In this document: in pieces, positions 1 to 9,367 of the stretch
How positions within the stretch are numbered: the first letter of the stretch is position 1
Layout of the letters: each line of letters opens with the position of its first letter
Origin: an uncultured Vampirovibrio sp.
GTDB lineage: Bacteria > Cyanobacteriota > Vampirovibrionia > Gastranaerophilales > Gastranaerophilaceae
Assembly (NCBI GenBank): GCA_910577395.1
Contig: CAJTLG010000007.1
Location: 60,558-124,557, forward strand
Direction of reading: 5' to 3'
DNA length: 64,000 nt
The notes under the pieces: generated by a model
Told to the model about the DNA's origin: nothing
Database searches by the model: none
Seen by the model: only the letters and a program-made list of their open reading frames with translations
Made by a program: the position numbers and the translations under genes

Positions 1-618
1 ATTACCTGCAGCAACCGGCGTATGGGTTGTGAATACAACTTTTTTCTTAACTTCTTTAAGATTACCGTTGTATTGTCTTAATAACTCAAAAGCGGCAGGG
101 AGTGCGTGACCTTCATTCATATGAATTACATCAAAGTTGTAACCAACTTCCTGAAGAATTCTTACACCGCCGATACCAAGAACGGTTTCTTGTGCAACAC
201 GGATTTTTTCATCCCCGTCATACAGTTTATGGCAAATTCTTCTTGCCCATTCGCTGTTGCCGTCAACATCAGTTGTTAAAAGGTATACAGGGCAAGAACC
301 GAATAATTGGGGTTCAACTCTGTAAGCTTTAACTATTACATCTTCACCAAAAACATTAACTTTTGTCTGAACATTTAAATCAGTTAAAAAGTCATAATGT
401 TTTCTGATATAAGCAACCTCAACCTCGCCGTTTTCATTGATACGTTGGTCATAATAACCATAAGACCAAAGGATTGTAACGCCAACCATAGGCATTTGAA
501 GATACCCTGCAGATTGCATGTGGGAACCTGCTAAAAAGCCTAAGCCGCCTGAATAAGTTGCTAAAGATTGGTCTAATGCAATTTCCATTGAAAAGTATGC
601 TACGTTAGGTAATGACAT
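1..618 (-). CDS. glgP: Alpha-glucan (glycogen) phosphorylase, N-terminal part
   Basis: Partial gene running off the left edge; 206 N-terminal codons are present. The protein starts MSLPNVAYFSMEIALDQ and has the short N-terminus of the alpha-glucan phosphorylase subfamily (GT35) without the long regulatory extension of animal and E. coli enzymes. Visible family motifs are YSGGLGFLAGSH near residue 25, HMNEGHALPAAFELL near residue 170 and THTPVAAGN at the window edge. The enzyme releases glucose-1-phosphate from storage glucan with PLP as cofactor; the PLP lysine lies outside the window. The ATG at 616-618 is preceded by AAAGGA nine bases upstream. Identification is firm; substrate preference (glycogen or maltodextrin) cannot be told. 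Confidence 0.93.
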   Translation of the reverse strand, partial: MSLPNVAYFSMEIALDQSLATYSGGLGFLAGSHMQSAGYLQMPMVGVTILWSYGYYDQRINENGEVEVAYIRKHYDFLTDLNVQTKVNVFGEDVIVKAYRVEPQLFGSCPVYLLTTDVDGNSEWARRICHKLYDGDEKIRVAQETVLGIGGVRILQEVGYNFDVIHMNEGHALPAAFELLRQYNGNLKEVKKKVVFTTHTPVAAGN

Positions 619-1302
619 ATTTCTAGTCCTTTATTATCTAAACTACTCTACATTCAAAATATTAACACAAAGATTTTCCCGCTTCTATTTGGCATAAAAA
701 ATAGTTCTTTTGTATTAATTATTTTGCCTTAACAATTATATTTAAAACAAGAAGAATTTCCACCATTCCGATTTTCTTTGCAACAAAACTTAATAATTCT
801 GCCCAAAAATAGTTTACCAACAGATTTTTCAAACAAGAGGGGTTTTGACAGATGCCCGTTTTGCATATTTGCTCAATTGACAGGCATTTACAGATTATTC
901 ACTTGTGCAAATGCAGTAAAGTCAGACATTTACAGAACTAAAAACCCCTTAATAATACCGCTGATAAGGCATTTAGGCTAAAATTTAACCCAATACAGCA
1001 AAAAGCTGCTCTAAGTCTGAATTACAAGCGTGCAAAAACCTGCCTGCAAGCACTAAACAATGATTTACAACCTAAATAAAATAATACCGTCCCTTAAAAA
1101 TTTCATTAAATAAGCTAAAACCGGCACCCGGCAATCATTTAAAGCGTGCAAAAATCTGATAAGCAATGCTGTGCCAAAGTTTTACGCCAATATTTTAACC
1201 ATATTACACTAATATAATTAAAAACTTTTTTAAACGGGGGATACTTTTTTGCACGCATTTGCCATATAATTTATCCATAAAAAATAATAAGGGAAATTTT
1301 TA
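619..1302. other. 684-bp intergenic region with short repeats
   Basis: No convincing gene. It separates divergent glgP and cysK. It contains AGGGGTTTT (near 838) mirrored by AAAACCCCT (near 940), two near-copies of cag-catttacaga between 880 and 935, and two copies of AGCGTGCAAAAA followed by C/T-CTG (about 1027 and 1143). A TATAAT box at 1265-1270 is a likely -10 for cysK. A 67-codon TTG-started frame (778-981) has no ribosome site and no recognisable features. Function of the repeats is unknown. Confidence 0.5.
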
Positions 1303-2235
1303 ATGAAAATTGCAAAAAATTTATGTGAATTAACAGGAAACACGCCGCTGGTAAGGATTAACAAGCTAAATAACGGTAGAAATGCAACAATATACGCTAA
1401 ATTAGAGTGTTTCAACCCTGCAAACTCAATTAAGGACAGGGTTGCACTAAATATAATAGAAGAAGCGGAAAAAAGAGGTGAAATTACACCCGGTAAAACT
1501 GTGATAATTGAACCCACAAGCGGAAATACAGGTATAGGCCTGGCGTGGGTGTGCGCTATTAAAGGCTATAAGCTGATTATAACCATGCCAGATACTATGA
1601 GCGTTGAAAGACGCCTTATGATGAAAGCCTATGGGGCGGAACTTATTCTGACAGAAGGCTCTAAGGGCATGAAAGGGGCTATTGAAAAAGCGGAAGAAAT
1701 AAAAAAATCTACCCCCGGCTCTGTTATTGCAGGCCAGTTTATAAACCCGGATAACCCGGCCGCACACGAAAAAACAACCGCTCTTGAAATTTTAAACGAT
1801 ACAGAAGGTAAAATTGATATTCTGGTATCAGGGGTTGGCACAGGGGGCACAATTACAGGTATATCAAGAGTTTTAAAGAAAAAAATACCAAATTTTAAAG
1901 CAATAGCAGTAGAGCCCGCAACATCAGCGGTTTTATCGGGTGAAACATCAGGAAGTCACCAAATACAAGGTATTGGGGCAGGCTTTATCCCTAAAACACT
2001 TGATATGAGCCTTGTAGACGAAGTTATAAAAATATCAAACGAAGATGCGATAAATACTGCTAAAGACCTTGCAAAAAGGGAAGGAATACTCTGCGGAATA
2101 TCCTCCGGTGCTGCAATGACAGGGGCTTTAGAGGTTTCAAAAAGACCCGAAAGTAAGGGTAAAATAATAGTTGTAATTTTACCTGATTACGGTGAAAGAT
2201 ACCTATCAAGCGTGCTTTTTGAGGATTTAAGGTAA
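1303..2235 (+). CDS. cysK: Cysteine synthase A (O-acetylserine sulfhydrylase)
   Basis: Makes L-cysteine from O-acetylserine and sulfide with PLP. The 310-aa length is normal for CysK. K44 in NPANSIKDR is the expected Schiff-base lysine; EPTSGNTG (70-77) is the substrate/acetate loop; SGVGTGGTITG binds the PLP phosphate; GISSGAA near the C-terminus contacts the pyridine ring. The ATG has AAGGGA nine bases upstream and a TATAAT at 1265-1270. No cysE or sulfur-assimilation gene is adjacent, so it looks monocistronic. CysK and CysM are hard to separate by eye; the sequence reads as the CysK side. Confidence 0.95.
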   Translation: MKIAKNLCELTGNTPLVRINKLNNGRNATIYAKLECFNPANSIKDRVALNIIEEAEKRGEITPGKTVIIEPTSGNTGIGLAWVCAIKGYKLIITMPDTMSVERRLMMKAYGAELILTEGSKGMKGAIEKAEEIKKSTPGSVIAGQFINPDNPAAHEKTTALEILNDTEGKIDILVSGVGTGGTITGISRVLKKKIPNFKAIAVEPATSAVLSGETSGSHQIQGIGAGFIPKTLDMSLVDEVIKISNEDAINTAKDLAKREGILCGISSGAAMTGALEVSKRPESKGKIIVVILPDYGERYLSSVLFEDLR

Positions 2236-2360
2236 ACAAAGCCGCCGTTTCAAAACTGGCTGGAATAAAATAACTGTTTAAAAATGGCAAATTTTATTCT
2301 GCCCGTGGTTTTAATAAATTACCAAATATAAAAAGGTTAAAAATCAGGATATGTTTGAAT

Positions 2361-3252
2361 ATGCACATTATACCCCACCGTTTCGGACAATTAAATAAAG
2401 CTGTCAATATTGGCTTTAAAGGCTGGAATGCTGATTGCCTTGCAAAAACAGTTTCTTATGAATATGACACATTTGAAAAATCAAAAACACAGCCTTCAGC
2501 ACCTGCTGTACGGGTTTTAAAAAGAGGCGAGATTTATTGCAACAAATCCTGCCCGAAAAGTTGGCTTTTCAGAAATGATATTAAGTGGGAAAACCTGGCT
2601 GCTTATCTTCAAAAAAGATTTGACAGCCCAGATAAGGTTAACACTTACATTTACGGCTGCCCGGAGGGTAAAGAGCCATATACAATGTCTATAGTTTTGC
2701 AGGAAAGTTTTAAAGATGAAGCGGAAAAATTCTTCCCGATAATGGCTAAAGATATTGATGAAAAAATAATCGCAGATAACCTTAAAGCACAAATAAAGCC
2801 TATACCGATAAAAGAAGGATTTCAGCGTACGGCAAAAAACCTCAAAACACCTGAAAAATACATTACACCTGCCGATAACGGACAAGACGGGTATATTAGC
2901 AAAAAAAGTAAGGGATAAAGTGCAATTCAGCTGCACAAATATCCTGGAAGATATTGAAAACATTGATAATTCCGCTCCATCTATTATAATGTGCAGGAAT
3001 ATGTGGCCGTATATAGACAGTGGTGAATATGATGATTTTACAAACAGGCTATATGAGAGGCTTGCACCGGGTTCAATTGTAATTATCGGAGAATATGACT
3101 GCAGCGGCGAAGACGGACTTCCCGGTACGGATAAATTCCCAAATGCCTTGCTTGATGCAGGATTCCAAATGGCAACACATTATCTTGACAGCAGCAGCCC
3201 AAACCTCAACCATTATTTTATCTTTGAAAAAAACAGACCGTTTATATTTTAG
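2361..3252 (+). pseudogene. CheR-type SAM methyltransferase, split by a one-base frameshift
   Basis: Two overlapping frames together read as one roughly 297-residue CheR-like protein. The first (ATG 2361, stop 2916-2918) holds the SAM motif YIYGCPEGKEPYTMSIVLQE, matching the GCSxGEEPYS motif of CheR. The second frame, entered at or before codon 2908, reads VRDKVQFSCTNILED and then IIMCRNMWPYI, matching the CheR elements after motif I (F..NL and the CRNVLIYF motif). The two frames meet at a run of seven A (2901-2907); six A would join them without a stop. The N-terminus carries NIGFKGW, part of the F-x-G tag shared with other proteins here. No receptor or CheB gene is adjacent, so chemotaxis is not implied. 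Could be a pseudogene, a sequencing error, or rescued by slippage. Confidence 0.7.
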
Positions 3253-4624
3253 CGACAACCACTCTGTTTCTGCCGCCTTCTTTAGCCTCATACAAGGCTT
3301 TATCAGCTGCCCCGTAAAATTTCTCTGGCGTATCAAAAGTATTATTATACTGCGCAACACCAACGGAAATTGTGACATTAATATTTGAAACACCTTCAAT
3401 TCTATAATCTTCAATATTAATTTTCTGTTTTTCTATACGGGAGCGGAGCCTTTCAGCCACAAGGACAGCCTCTTCAAGACTTGTATTTGGAAGAATAATT
3501 GTAAATTCTTCCCCGCCGTAACGGGAAGGTATATCATACTCACGAAGCTCTTTTTTAATTGCTTTTGCAACCGTTTTTAAAACGCAATCCCCGACACTAT
3601 GGCCATATGTATCATTAACCGATTTAAAGAAATCAATATCCGTCATAATACAGCACAGGCTTGATTTTTGCCTTTTTGCATTAGCAATCTCAGAATGCAG
3701 CCTTGTATGGAACTGGTGCCTGTTATTAAGCCCTGTCAGCGCATCAAGGGTAGCATGTTCTAATATTTTCATATAAGAACTTGCCCTCTCTACAGTGGTA
3801 GAGGCTTGTTTTGCAATTTCAATCAGATACTCTGTATCTTTGTTATTAAGCTTTTCAGAACCGCTTTTTGCAACTATTGCACCGAATATCTTTCCTTCAC
3901 AAAAAAGAGGAAAAATTCCTATTTTGCCTTCATCTTCTAAAATAGCCGTACTTTTTGAATTTATTACACTTAAATAATCAAAAATCCTCATATCGGAACA
4001 TTTATTTGGCCAGACAAGCTTATAATCCTTCTTTTTTGGCACCTTTAAAAATACATATATAAGATGCTCCGGGATAAAACTGTCTATCATTTCACCTAAT
4101 ACCGGCATTATATAATTAAGCTCATATTGGGTTTCTATAATTTTTGCAATATTCCTTATTGTTTTATGAAATTTCCCCTGTATCATCATATCTTCAGAGT
4201 TTTTAAGGTTGTTAAGCGCATAGGATATCTGTTTTGATATAAGGGGTAAAATTTCAAACAACACCTTATTTTTAATATCTGCCTTAATATATACAATGCC
4301 TGAAAGTTTTTCACTATCGTATACAGGAAAACAAATTGAATTTTTTTCTTTAATATAATCTGCCGTATTATATTTAAAAGAACAAAAATAACTGTTCAAA
4401 ATATTTGCCTGATAATCTTTTTTTAAAACTTCCCAAGGTTTTGTAAAATCTTTAAGTGAATTTAACACTTCATCGAACATAAAAATTTTAAATTCTAAAA
4501 TATTACCAAATATTTTAAACGCTTCTTTTAGGCCAGAAATAAGCTCCGGTGCGGTTTTTGAATTTTCAAAAACACATGTCAGATTAAGTAAAAAATTGTA
4601 TATTGCTTTTTCGTTTGTTTTCAA
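3242..4624 (-). CDS. Diguanylate cyclase with GAF-like sensor region
   Basis: 460 aa. The C-terminal third is a GGDEF domain: DALTGLNNR opens it, DIDFFKSVNDTYGH follows, and the active-site loop is GGEEF at 370-374, so c-di-GMP synthesis is expected. An RxxD product-inhibition site (R361-D364) sits exactly five residues before the GGEEF loop. The first ~280 residues look like one or two GAF-type sensory folds; no membrane segment, so it is cytoplasmic. The start is TTG at 4622-4624, overlapping the TGA of the upstream TPR gene, with GAAGGA just before it, which indicates translational coupling. Its last bases overlap the end of the CheR-like gene on the other strand. Confidence 0.9.
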   Translation of the reverse strand: MKTNEKAIYNFLLNLTCVFENSKTAPELISGLKEAFKIFGNILEFKIFMFDEVLNSLKDFTKPWEVLKKDYQANILNSYFCSFKYNTADYIKEKNSICFPVYDSEKLSGIVYIKADIKNKVLFEILPLISKQISYALNNLKNSEDMMIQGKFHKTIRNIAKIIETQYELNYIMPVLGEMIDSFIPEHLIYVFLKVPKKKDYKLVWPNKCSDMRIFDYLSVINSKSTAILEDEGKIGIFPLFCEGKIFGAIVAKSGSEKLNNKDTEYLIEIAKQASTTVERASSYMKILEHATLDALTGLNNRHQFHTRLHSEIANAKRQKSSLCCIMTDIDFFKSVNDTYGHSVGDCVLKTVAKAIKKELREYDIPSRYGGEEFTIILPNTSLEEAVLVAERLRSRIEKQKINIEDYRIEGVSNINVTISVGVAQYNNTFDTPEKFYGAADKALYEAKEGGRNRVVVAKI

Positions 4625-5691
4625 TCCTTCACCCCGTTTTCAAAATATTTTTTATTTGCGCAGGTTTTGAAATTTTTTGCAACAGCCCCGTCAAATTCGT
4701 CCGCAAGAACCATTTTGCCTTTTATATACGTTATTTTTGCTTTATTTATATCATCCGTTTCATTAAGGTGCTCAATCATATCTCTGTATTCTTCCGTTAT
4801 AGAATACTTTTGGTTTACCTCATTTAAAACATCATAAATATACCTTGTCTTATTCCCATCCCCCTTAGAATCAAGGATAAGCCCCGCCCTTTTAAATTCT
4901 TCAATAGAATGGGCATACATTTTCATCCCTTTAAGAAGTATCGCAAGGTTATAATGGGCTTCATATTTCATAGGCTCTTTTTCAATGGCCTTACAATAAT
5001 AATATCCTGCAAATTCCGGGTTTTTTAAAAGGTGGTGCGCTATCCCTAAATTATAATAGACATCATAAGTTTTTAAAGATTTTAATGCCTTTTCATAAGA
5101 ATTTACTGCAGATTCAAGATATTTTCTTGACAGGAAAAAATCTTCCCCTTCAAGCAGGGATTTCCCGCGCCAGGCAAGCCCCTGATTGTAGTATGCAACC
5201 CCTTTATTGTGTTTATAAGAATGCTTATTATCAATAATAAACGGTATATACACCCATTTCGGGATTTTTTCTATTGCAAGGTCATACTCTTCAATTGCCT
5301 TATCATAATTAAATGTGGCCTCAGACAGAATAATGGCGTAATCTATCCTTGCAACGGTAAAATCCGGGCGGGTTTGAAGTGCCTTTGAATAAGCATCAAG
5401 GGCTGAATAATAATCTTCATATACAACATAAAGGTTTCCAAGATTATACCTTGCCTTATAGTGCCCCGGATGCAGCTCAAGCGCCCTGACATATGAATTT
5501 ATAGCTTTTTGGGGTTTGTGTTTTTTATAATAATTATCCCCAAGATACACATAATAAAAACTTAAGGTTTTGTGCCACTGGGCTTTATAAAAATCTTTAA
5601 ATATAAACAGACTAAGAATAAAAAGTACAAAAATACTTATACTAAAAATCTTAACTGTTGTGTTTTTAAAAACTTTTAAAAATCTTTTCAT
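4621..5691 (-). CDS. Membrane-anchored TPR protein
   Basis: 356 aa. One N-terminal transmembrane segment (about residues 14-31, IFSISIFVLFILSLFIF) precedes at least five TPR-like units, for example PQKAINSYVRALELHPGHYKARYNLGNLY split over residues 61-90. Likely a periplasm-facing or membrane-tethered scaffold; binding partner unknown. It is the middle gene of a three-gene minus-strand operon: TPR protein (7430-5745), this gene, then the diguanylate cyclase, whose TTG start overlaps its stop codon. That order suggests the TPR proteins and c-di-GMP signalling act together, an inference from position only. Confidence 0.8.
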   Translation of the reverse strand: MKRFLKVFKNTTVKIFSISIFVLFILSLFIFKDFYKAQWHKTLSFYYVYLGDNYYKKHKPQKAINSYVRALELHPGHYKARYNLGNLYVVYEDYYSALDAYSKALQTRPDFTVARIDYAIILSEATFNYDKAIEEYDLAIEKIPKWVYIPFIIDNKHSYKHNKGVAYYNQGLAWRGKSLLEGEDFFLSRKYLESAVNSYEKALKSLKTYDVYYNLGIAHHLLKNPEFAGYYYCKAIEKEPMKYEAHYNLAILLKGMKMYAHSIEEFKRAGLILDSKGDGNKTRYIYDVLNEVNQKYSITEEYRDMIEHLNETDDINKAKITYIKGKMVLADEFDGAVAKNFKTCANKKYFENGVKD

Positions 5692-5744
5692 TATCTAAAT
5701 TTGGCACCTTTTTTGGCAATTACATTAATTTTGTGCTGGTTCTA

Positions 5745-7430
5745 TTATGTTTCAAAAAGCTTAAACAGCCTGTCCTGTATTATTTCATCATCAATTTCAG
5801 GATAAATTTTGTTTAAATCAAGCGCACGCTGATATTCATTTGCGGCAAGAACTTTATCCCCCTTGGTTTCATAGCATCTTGCCATATTAAAATGCGCCAT
5901 TGTATAATTATCATTTAATTTTAATGCCGCACTAAAACAAGGCTCTGCCCTATTCGGGTCATTCAGGCCGTCAAAATATACAACACCAAGATTGTTATAC
6001 GCTATTTCATAATCAGGTTCTATATCAATGGCGCGCTCATAAAATTCTATAGCATTTTCAACATAATCTCTTTCCCAAAATGCCATTGCAAGCCTTGAAA
6101 ATACCTTAGCATCTTTTAGCCCGCCCTCTAATGCCATTGTATAATACTTTATAGCCTCGTCCATATCATCAATATCATAATAAATATCCGCAAGGGCAAG
6201 ATGTATTTCTGTTTTGTTTTTTGTTAAAATAAGTGCATTTTGAAGCATTGAAATTGCTGCATCGAAATTTCCCTTAATCCTATGGTAAATTGCCGCAAGT
6301 GCCTGTGCCACAACTGATGACCATTCATTATCCGGATTATTTTCAAGTGCAATTTTATATAATTCAATGGCACTGTCATACTGCTCAAGCTGCACATAGG
6401 CAAAAGCAAGAGAATTCTGGTAAAAGGGATTATCAGGCTCGCTTTCAAGTGCAAGTTTAAAAGCATTTACTGCATTAATATTTTCTTCTTTTTTAAGATA
6501 TAAATTTCCAAGCTCATAGTATCCCCTTGAAAAACCGGGCAGTTTGCTTATTAAAACGGTATAGTTATCTATCAAATCATCAATTTTTTCAGGAAAATTT
6601 TCTTCTAAAAATTCTATTAAATCCACAATTTTTTCAGGATTATTGTTTGATAAAGTTACGGCATTTTGATAGCACTGCAACGCCACCTCCGGCCTTTCTT
6701 TTTTAATTGCAATATTTGCCATTTTTTCATAAAAAAGAGGGGCGTTTTTAGTATTATCAAGGGCGTCAGAATATAATTCATAGGCATTTTTATCAAAATT
6801 TGCCTTTTCTAAAATTTTGCCTGCTATGTTATATTTAGCAAAATTTAAATCGCTTATTATATTTTTGCAGAACATCTTTAAATTTGCCTTGTCAAACAAG
6901 AAAAATAAAGAGCCTGAAAAAATATAAAACATGGCCTTTGAAAAAGAGGCTAAATCCTTTTTATCATCACCCTTGTTCATTTTTTCTAAAAGCGTAAGCG
7001 CCATAACCATTCTTGCTCTGTAGGATGAAAAAGGTTTTAATTTTATAGCTTTTTTAAATTCCCGGCTTGCCGCCTCATATTCACCCTTTTGGGATAAAAA
7101 ATACCCAAGATACATCCTGGCATTAGCGTTATCCGGGTCAATTTCAACCGCATGTGCGCATTGCTCTATCGCTGCATCTATGCCTATCTGACCACTTTCA
7201 TGCATAAGGCTTGCAAGCCTGTAATATGCACTTGAAACCCCGGGGTTATCCTTTATAGCCTGAATATAATAATTTATGGCTTGCATCAGGTCATCATTGT
7301 TTGATTTTATTAAATATTGCTGATGTGCAAAAGTTGCCTCAGATAAAAAATCCCTGTCTTTATCCGGTGAGGCAGCATACTCAAAGCTTATTATATCCTG
7401 TATATCCTGTGATTTTTCCTGTTTAAACAT
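5745..7430 (-). CDS. Tetratricopeptide-repeat protein, soluble
   Basis: 561 aa, essentially all TPR: at least ten units of the A-x-x-Y-x-x-A-(I/L)-x-x-x-P type can be followed, e.g. around residues 45-75, 80-115, 320-390 and 430-520. No signal peptide or membrane span is seen, so it is probably cytoplasmic, unlike the next gene. First gene of the TPR-TPR-GGDEF operon (54-base gap to the next gene). Such proteins are protein-interaction scaffolds; no specific function can be assigned. Confidence 0.8.
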   Translation of the reverse strand: MFKQEKSQDIQDIISFEYAASPDKDRDFLSEATFAHQQYLIKSNNDDLMQAINYYIQAIKDNPGVSSAYYRLASLMHESGQIGIDAAIEQCAHAVEIDPDNANARMYLGYFLSQKGEYEAASREFKKAIKLKPFSSYRARMVMALTLLEKMNKGDDKKDLASFSKAMFYIFSGSLFFLFDKANLKMFCKNIISDLNFAKYNIAGKILEKANFDKNAYELYSDALDNTKNAPLFYEKMANIAIKKERPEVALQCYQNAVTLSNNNPEKIVDLIEFLEENFPEKIDDLIDNYTVLISKLPGFSRGYYELGNLYLKKEENINAVNAFKLALESEPDNPFYQNSLAFAYVQLEQYDSAIELYKIALENNPDNEWSSVVAQALAAIYHRIKGNFDAAISMLQNALILTKNKTEIHLALADIYYDIDDMDEAIKYYTMALEGGLKDAKVFSRLAMAFWERDYVENAIEFYERAIDIEPDYEIAYNNLGVVYFDGLNDPNRAEPCFSAALKLNDNYTMAHFNMARCYETKGDKVLAANEYQRALDLNKIYPEIDDEIIQDRLFKLFET

Positions 7431-7487
7431 TCCGGCGTTTCTAACTTAAATTTACTATTTGTATTAGATATATTTAATTATCGCAAA

Positions 7488-7526
7488 AGATGATTTTTTG
7501 ATTAACAAAATTAATAAAAATCATCT
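7488..7526. promoter_or_regulatory. 11-bp inverted repeat between divergent genes
   Basis: AGATGATTTTT (7488-7498) and AAAAATCATCT (7516-7526) are a perfect inverted repeat with a 17-base centre, lying between the TPR operon and the dicarboxylate symporter gene. It is AT-rich and has no gene reading into it, so it fits an operator better than a terminator. Confidence 0.45.
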
Positions 7527-7545
7527 GTTTGATTGACCCCAAAGA

Positions 7546-7574
7546 TTGCCAAGGTAAGCAAATAGTTGTATTAT
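7546..7574 (+). promoter_or_regulatory. Sigma-70-type promoter of the symporter operon
   Basis: TTGCCA (7546-7551), 17-base spacer, TATTAT (7569-7574). Start of transcription would be near 7581, about 28 bases before the ATG at 7609. Confidence 0.6.
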
Positions 7575-7608
7575 TGATAAAGATAAATTAAAAAGAGGAT
7601 TGTTCAAA

Positions 7609-8928
7609 ATGGGTATACATATGCAGATATTAATTGCGATTTTGCTTGGCATTAAGCGAAACTGGCATATATTTTTCGGCCTTATTGCAGGTATTATAGT
7701 AGGTATTCTGCTGCCGGCCTCGAGCTATCCTCTTGCGCATAAAATATTAGATATAGTGGGTCAATCATTTATAAACATTATTCAAATGGTTGTAATACCT
7801 CTTGTTATAAGCGCAATAGTTATCGGCATTTCAAGCATTGGCGATAATAAGCAGCTTGCAAAATTCGGTAAAAAGATGATTTTTTACTATGCAATAATTA
7901 CCGTTGCGGCAGTAACAATAGGAGCCGTTCTTGCACTTGTAATGCAACCGGGGCTTGGCGCAAAAAGCTTTATAAGCTCTGATGTTGCAAGCCAGATGCA
8001 AGGGTATGTTTCAGCAGCCATTGCAGAACAGCAATCTAACATGGTTGGTATGTTCCTTGGCCTTATCCCTAAAAACCCATTCCACGCTTTAGCCTCAGGC
8101 GATATGATACCGATTATAATTTTTGTATTGGTATTTGCGGTAGCCCTTGCTAAAATCGGCGAAATCAACCGACCGGTGGTTTCTTTCTTTGAAAGCATAT
8201 TTGCAGCCACAATGAAAGTAACGGATTGGATTATGTACCTTGCAGCCCCCGGTATTTTTGCCCTCACTGCAGCAAGCGTTTCAAGCTTTGGCATTTCAAT
8301 ATTTGAAGGGGTCTGGAAATACCTTCTTGTTATAGCATTAGGGTTTATGATTCAATTTTTCTTTGTATACCCGATGATGTTAAAAATGTTTTCTAAAGTA
8401 CCTGTGGGCAAATTATATACAGCAATAACAGAGGCCATTATGGTGGCCTTCGGCACGGCATCAAGCTCTGCCACTTTACCTTTAACTATTACCTGCTGTG
8501 AAAAGCGCGGCATCTCATCAAAAATTTGCTCTTTTGTACTCCCTCTGGGTGCAACACTAAATATGGACGGAACTGCCTTAATGCAGACTGTTGCCGTTAT
8601 ATTTTTAGCCCAGACTTACGGTATTGAATTAAGCTTTATTTTAATCCTGCAAATTGCATTCCTTGCAATAATAGCATCCTCTACCTGTGCAGGTATCCCG
8701 GGTGCAGGATTAATTACAATAGCACTAGTTTTAAACGGTATAGGCCTGACACCGGAACAGCTTGTTGTAGGCTTTAGCTTCCTGTTTGCGCTTGAAAGGC
8801 TTGTTGATATGATGCGCACAACCGTGAATGTGGCATCCGATGCTGTTGTTGCGGCAATAATTGCAGATAATGAAAATGAAATAAACTATGAACTTTTAAA
8901 TAACGATTCTTATAAAGACATAGTATGA
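7609..8928 (+). CDS. Dicarboxylate/amino acid:cation symporter (DAACS family)
   Basis: Sodium- or proton-coupled uptake of C4-dicarboxylates or glutamate/aspartate across the inner membrane. About 439 aa with eight or more membrane segments and the two hallmark loops: the serine-rich FGTASSSATLPLT re-entrant hairpin and NMDGTALM, the substrate/cation-binding NMDGT motif. The chosen ATG at 7609 has AAAAGAGGA nine bases upstream; a TTG at 7600 would overlap that site. First gene of a compact run: its stop overlaps the start of rlmH (ATGA). Glutamate versus succinate specificity cannot be decided. Confidence 0.9.
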   Translation: MGIHMQILIAILLGIKRNWHIFFGLIAGIIVGILLPASSYPLAHKILDIVGQSFINIIQMVVIPLVISAIVIGISSIGDNKQLAKFGKKMIFYYAIITVAAVTIGAVLALVMQPGLGAKSFISSDVASQMQGYVSAAIAEQQSNMVGMFLGLIPKNPFHALASGDMIPIIIFVLVFAVALAKIGEINRPVVSFFESIFAATMKVTDWIMYLAAPGIFALTAASVSSFGISIFEGVWKYLLVIALGFMIQFFFVYPMMLKMFSKVPVGKLYTAITEAIMVAFGTASSSATLPLTITCCEKRGISSKICSFVLPLGATLNMDGTALMQTVAVIFLAQTYGIELSFILILQIAFLAIIASSTCAGIPGAGLITIALVLNGIGLTPEQLVVGFSFLFALERLVDMMRTTVNVASDAVVAAIIADNENEINYELLNNDSYKDIV

Positions 8929-9353
8929 ATATAAAAATTGTATTAGAAGGAAAAATTAAAGAACCTTATTTTAAGCTTGGAATTGATGAATTTAAAAAAA
9001 GGCTGACGGGGTATACCTCTCTAAAAATTATTGAAACCTCCTCAATCTTAGAATTTATTAAAACAAACGTTAAGCAAAATTCATACCTTATCACCCTTGA
9101 AATAGAAGGCAAGGCACTTTCAAGCCCGGAATTTGCCGCAAAAATTAAAGAAATAGAAACTGACGGCTGTTATAATGAAATAATTTTCCTGATAGGAGGC
9201 TCGGAAGGGTTGCCTAATGAGGCCGGAAACAAAAGTAATTTTAAATTTTCAATGTCAAAATTAACCTTTTTGCACCAAGAGGCGGTATTTATTTTAATTG
9301 AACAAATATATAGAGCCTATAAAATTTTAAACAATGAAACATATCATAAATAA
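8925..9353 (+). CDS. rlmH: 23S rRNA pseudouridine-1915 N3-methyltransferase
   Basis: 142 aa, slightly under the usual ~155. SPOUT-class methyltransferase acting on helix 69 of assembled 70S ribosomes. The SAM loop reads FLIGGSEGLP and the family's C-terminus is recognisable as LTFLHQEAVFILIEQIYRA ending in NETYHK. The ATG overlaps the TGA of the symporter gene, so it is translationally coupled to it; the pyrimidine phosphorylase gene follows after 14 bases. Confidence 0.95.
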   Translation: MNIKIVLEGKIKEPYFKLGIDEFKKRLTGYTSLKIIETSSILEFIKTNVKQNSYLITLEIEGKALSSPEFAAKIKEIETDGCYNEIIFLIGGSEGLPNEAGNKSNFKFSMSKLTFLHQEAVFILIEQIYRAYKILNNETYHK

Positions 9354-9367
9354 AAGGATTTAAAAAT

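Noticed and set aside
778..981. 67-codon frame in the glgP-cysK gap
   Set aside because: TTG start, no ribosome site, low-complexity composition typical of non-coding DNA; not supported.
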